Origin: Psychrobacter sp. ANT_WB68
GTDB taxonomy: Bacteria > Pseudomonadota > Gammaproteobacteria > Pseudomonadales > Moraxellaceae
Direction: 5' to 3'
Length of the DNA: 64,000 nt
Assembly (NCBI RefSeq): GCF_008369115.1
Contig: NZ_VOAZ01000001.1
Coordinates: 806,001-870,000, forward strand
Shown piece by piece: positions 62,234 to 64,000 of this stretch. The notes below the pieces were generated by a model, which saw only the letters and a list, made by a program, of their open reading frames with translations, had not been told where the DNA came from and ran no database searches. Every line of letters starts with the position of its first letter. The first letter of the stretch is position 1. The position numbers and the translations under genes were made by a program.

Positions 62234-63151
62234 ATGGAACTGAGGCATTTACGATATTTTGTGGCAGTAGCAGAAGAAAAAAGCTTTAATAAGGCTGCTG
62301 CTCGTCTATACATCTCACAGCCGCCGCTTAGTCGACAGATAAAGCAATTAGAAGAGGAGATAGGTGTCACGTTAATCGATAGGGAGAACCGTCCGCTAAA
62401 GCTTACCGAGGCAGGAGAATTTTTTTATGATCATGCGATTCAGATATTAAAGAAATCGGATGATCTGCGTGCTATGACCATCCGTAAGGGCAACTTTGAC
62501 AACTCGCTATCTATAGGTTTTGTATCCTCAATACTGTATGGCATATTGCCAAGAGTGATTGCGCGCTTTCGAGAAGTTTATCCAAATATAGAGATTAAGC
62601 TATATGAGCTGAACTCATGGCAGCAAACCCAAGGGTTGATAGATGGTAAAATAGACGTTGGATTTGGCAGGCTATTATTCGAAGATGCTTCTATTCGGCG
62701 GTTGTTACTAAGAGAAGAGAGCTTGGTTGTTGCTGTTCCTATTGGGCATTATCTATCAAAGGAGAAGCGCACCAGTGTCAGTCTGATGGATTTAACTAAC
62801 GAGGATTTACTGTTATATCCAACAGCACCGCGTCCCAGTTTTATTGATTATGTCTTAGATTTATTTGAGGCGCGTAACTTAAAAGCCAACTACTTCAGTG
62901 AGGTCCGTGAACTGCATATTGCTTTAGGATTGGTAGCAGCAGGTGAGGGCTTGACTATCGTGCCAAAGACCCTTGAACATTTGCGCAGTCAAGAAGTGAC
63001 CTATATTCCATTTGAAGAGGGGCATTTAACCTCACCGATTGTGATGAGTGTCAGACATTTTGACAAATCAGAGTTGCTAAAGACACTATTGGCGGTGACT
63101 TACCAAATTTATGATGAAGAAGGTTTTGATTATAAACGTGAGCAGATTTAA
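62234..63151 (+). CDS. catM: LysR-family regulator of the CatM/BenM type
   Basis: 305 residues. Winged helix 'MELRHLRYFVAVAEEKSFNK' and 'YISQPPLSRQIKQLEEEIGV'; effector domain with 'LYPTAPRPSFIDYVLDLFEA' as in CatM/BenM/CatR. Divergent from catB and next to an exact ATAC-N7-GTAT site, so it most likely activates cat (and perhaps ben) genes with cis,cis-muconate. It could also govern the maleylacetate reductase gene that follows 54 bp later. CatM and BenM cannot be told apart from sequence alone. Confidence 0.87.
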   Translation: MELRHLRYFVAVAEEKSFNKAAARLYISQPPLSRQIKQLEEEIGVTLIDRENRPLKLTEAGEFFYDHAIQILKKSDDLRAMTIRKGNFDNSLSIGFVSSILYGILPRVIARFREVYPNIEIKLYELNSWQQTQGLIDGKIDVGFGRLLFEDASIRRLLLREESLVVAVPIGHYLSKEKRTSVSLMDLTNEDLLLYPTAPRPSFIDYVLDLFEARNLKANYFSEVRELHIALGLVAAGEGLTIVPKTLEHLRSQEVTYIPFEEGHLTSPIVMSVRHFDKSELLKTLLAVTYQIYDEEGFDYKREQI

Positions 63152-63205
63152 GCAAACGCTTCACCTACTAAGTCTCCTAATATTGACTCGCTCAGGGATG
63201 ATTTC

Positions 63206-64000
63206 ATGCAAAACTTTCGTTACAAAGCCCTACCAATTGACGTTCATTTTGGAGTGGGCAAGTCAGCCGAAACCAAAGATATCTTACTCCAGCATGGTTA
63301 TCATAAAGTATTGGTGATTACGACATCTGCTCAAGAAGAAGTGGGCCGTAAACTGGCAAAAGAGCTACAAGAGATATGTGCAGGCGTGTACCCGCATGCT
63401 GTCAGGCACGTTCCCATAGACGTAGCAAACAAGGCAGTAGAATTTGTCAAAAGCACTGACATTGACTGTTGTCTGGCTTTAGGTGGTGGCTCTACCATTG
63501 GTCTTGCCAAAATAATGGCTCTACAGACACATTTACCCATCGTTGCCATACCGACCACCTATGCGGGTAGCGAGATGACGAGCATTTATGGTTTGACAGA
63601 GAACAATTTAAAAGCCACTGGTAAAGATATTCATGTGCTACCTAAGGTAGTAATTTATGATCCGAAGTTGAGTGTAACATTGCCGGCAGAAATATCAGCT
63701 TGCTCAGGTATGAATGCCATGGCACACGCTGTAGAAGCCCTATATGCCGAGGACAAAAACCCAATCGTTACTCTGATGGCGGTTGAGGCTATTAAAGCGC
63801 TAAAGTCTGCCCTGCCTGTGATTGTCAAAGATCTCAACAATATCTCAGCACGTCAAAAGGCAACTTATGGCGCATGGCTTGCTGGCGTTTGTCTTGGTTC
63901 GGTTGGTATGGCTATTCACCATAAAATCTGTCATACCTTAGGTGGCACTTTCAACCTACCGCATGCGCAAGCACATGCCATTACACTTGCGTATTCAGTA
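63206..64000 (+). CDS. Maleylacetate reductase (partial, cut by the right edge)
   Basis: 265 residues before the window ends, an N-terminal and central part of an iron-ADH-fold protein. 'RYKALPIDVHFGVGKSAETK' at the start, 'CCLALGGGSTIGLAKIMALQ' (cofactor), 'AIPTTYAGSEMTSIYGLTE' and 'GMNAMAHAVEALYAE' are the maleylacetate reductase forms of these motifs; 'HHKICHTLGGTFNLPHAQAH' holds late metal-site histidines. Reduces maleylacetate to 3-oxoadipate in hydroxyquinol/resorcinol or chlorocatechol routes. Starts after an AGGGATGA ribosome site, in line with the LysR gene. Confidence 0.88.
   Translation, partial: MQNFRYKALPIDVHFGVGKSAETKDILLQHGYHKVLVITTSAQEEVGRKLAKELQEICAGVYPHAVRHVPIDVANKAVEFVKSTDIDCCLALGGGSTIGLAKIMALQTHLPIVAIPTTYAGSEMTSIYGLTENNLKATGKDIHVLPKVVIYDPKLSVTLPAEISACSGMNAMAHAVEALYAEDKNPIVTLMAVEAIKALKSALPVIVKDLNNISARQKATYGAWLAGVCLGSVGMAIHHKICHTLGGTFNLPHAQAHAITLAYSV

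Overview
The window looks like chromosome from a Moraxellaceae gammaproteobacterium, most likely Psychrobacter or a close relative. The reasons are an AT-rich but not extreme composition, an Acinetobacter-style ben/cat/3-oxoadipate cluster with CatM/BenM-type ATAC-N7-GTAT sites, and a mix of GlpM, CvrA, DUF2058 and ketoarginine genes usual in that family. This is inferred from protein resemblance by eye; no database was searched.

Region 1 (1-14.8 kb) is a type III-B CRISPR-Cas locus. Reading leftward on the minus strand are cas6, a four-gene cassette of unknown purpose (cupin, 164-aa unknown, Gre-factor-like protein, dNMP-kinase-like protein), two CARF proteins (Can2/Card1-type nuclease and NE0113 family), two coiled-coil proteins (one membrane anchored), then cmr1, cas10/cmr2 and cmr3, which is cut by the window edge. 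Cas10 lacks an HD nuclease domain but keeps GGDD, so the system should act through cyclic oligoadenylate signalling. A Csx16 gene (ring-nuclease type) lies between two CRISPR arrays. Array 1 has 18 spacers. Array 2 is a one-spacer duplicate with its own related leader. Both arrays are followed by homologous, strongly foldable trailers. Several CRISPR-associated genes have the palindrome ACAAGCTTGT upstream. No cas1/cas2 is seen.

Region 2 (14.8-36.1 kb) is mixed accessory DNA. It holds an IS1595-type remnant, a degenerate nucleotidyltransferase-like gene, an ExoX-like exonuclease, and a MocR regulator / class II HMG-CoA reductase / TctA-type transporter group suggesting mevalonate use. Peroxiredoxin, SMP-30 and iron-ADH genes follow, then a decayed PP2C phosphatase, WYL and DUF1810 genes, an FtsZ-C-terminus-like protein, a two-gene DUF262 (GmrSD-like) pair, and an integrase/excisionase/XRE set beside tRNA-Gly(GCC).

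Region 3 (36.1-48.4 kb) carries an alpha-keto acid decarboxylase, glpM, a K+/H+ antiporter, a LysR-controlled 2-ketoarginine to 4-guanidinobutyrate route (ureohydrolase, ThDP decarboxylase, YjiH-type transporter, aldehyde dehydrogenase) and a DUF2058 gene.

Region 4 (48.8-64 kb) is a thirteen-gene minus-strand benzoate supra-operon: catB-catC-catA-benABCDE-pcaI-pcaJ-pcaF-pcaD-MFS transporter. It encodes the route from benzoate to catechol, cis,cis-muconate, 3-oxoadipate and finally succinyl-CoA plus acetyl-CoA. A divergent CatM/BenM-like LysR gene follows, then the start of a maleylacetate reductase gene at the right edge.
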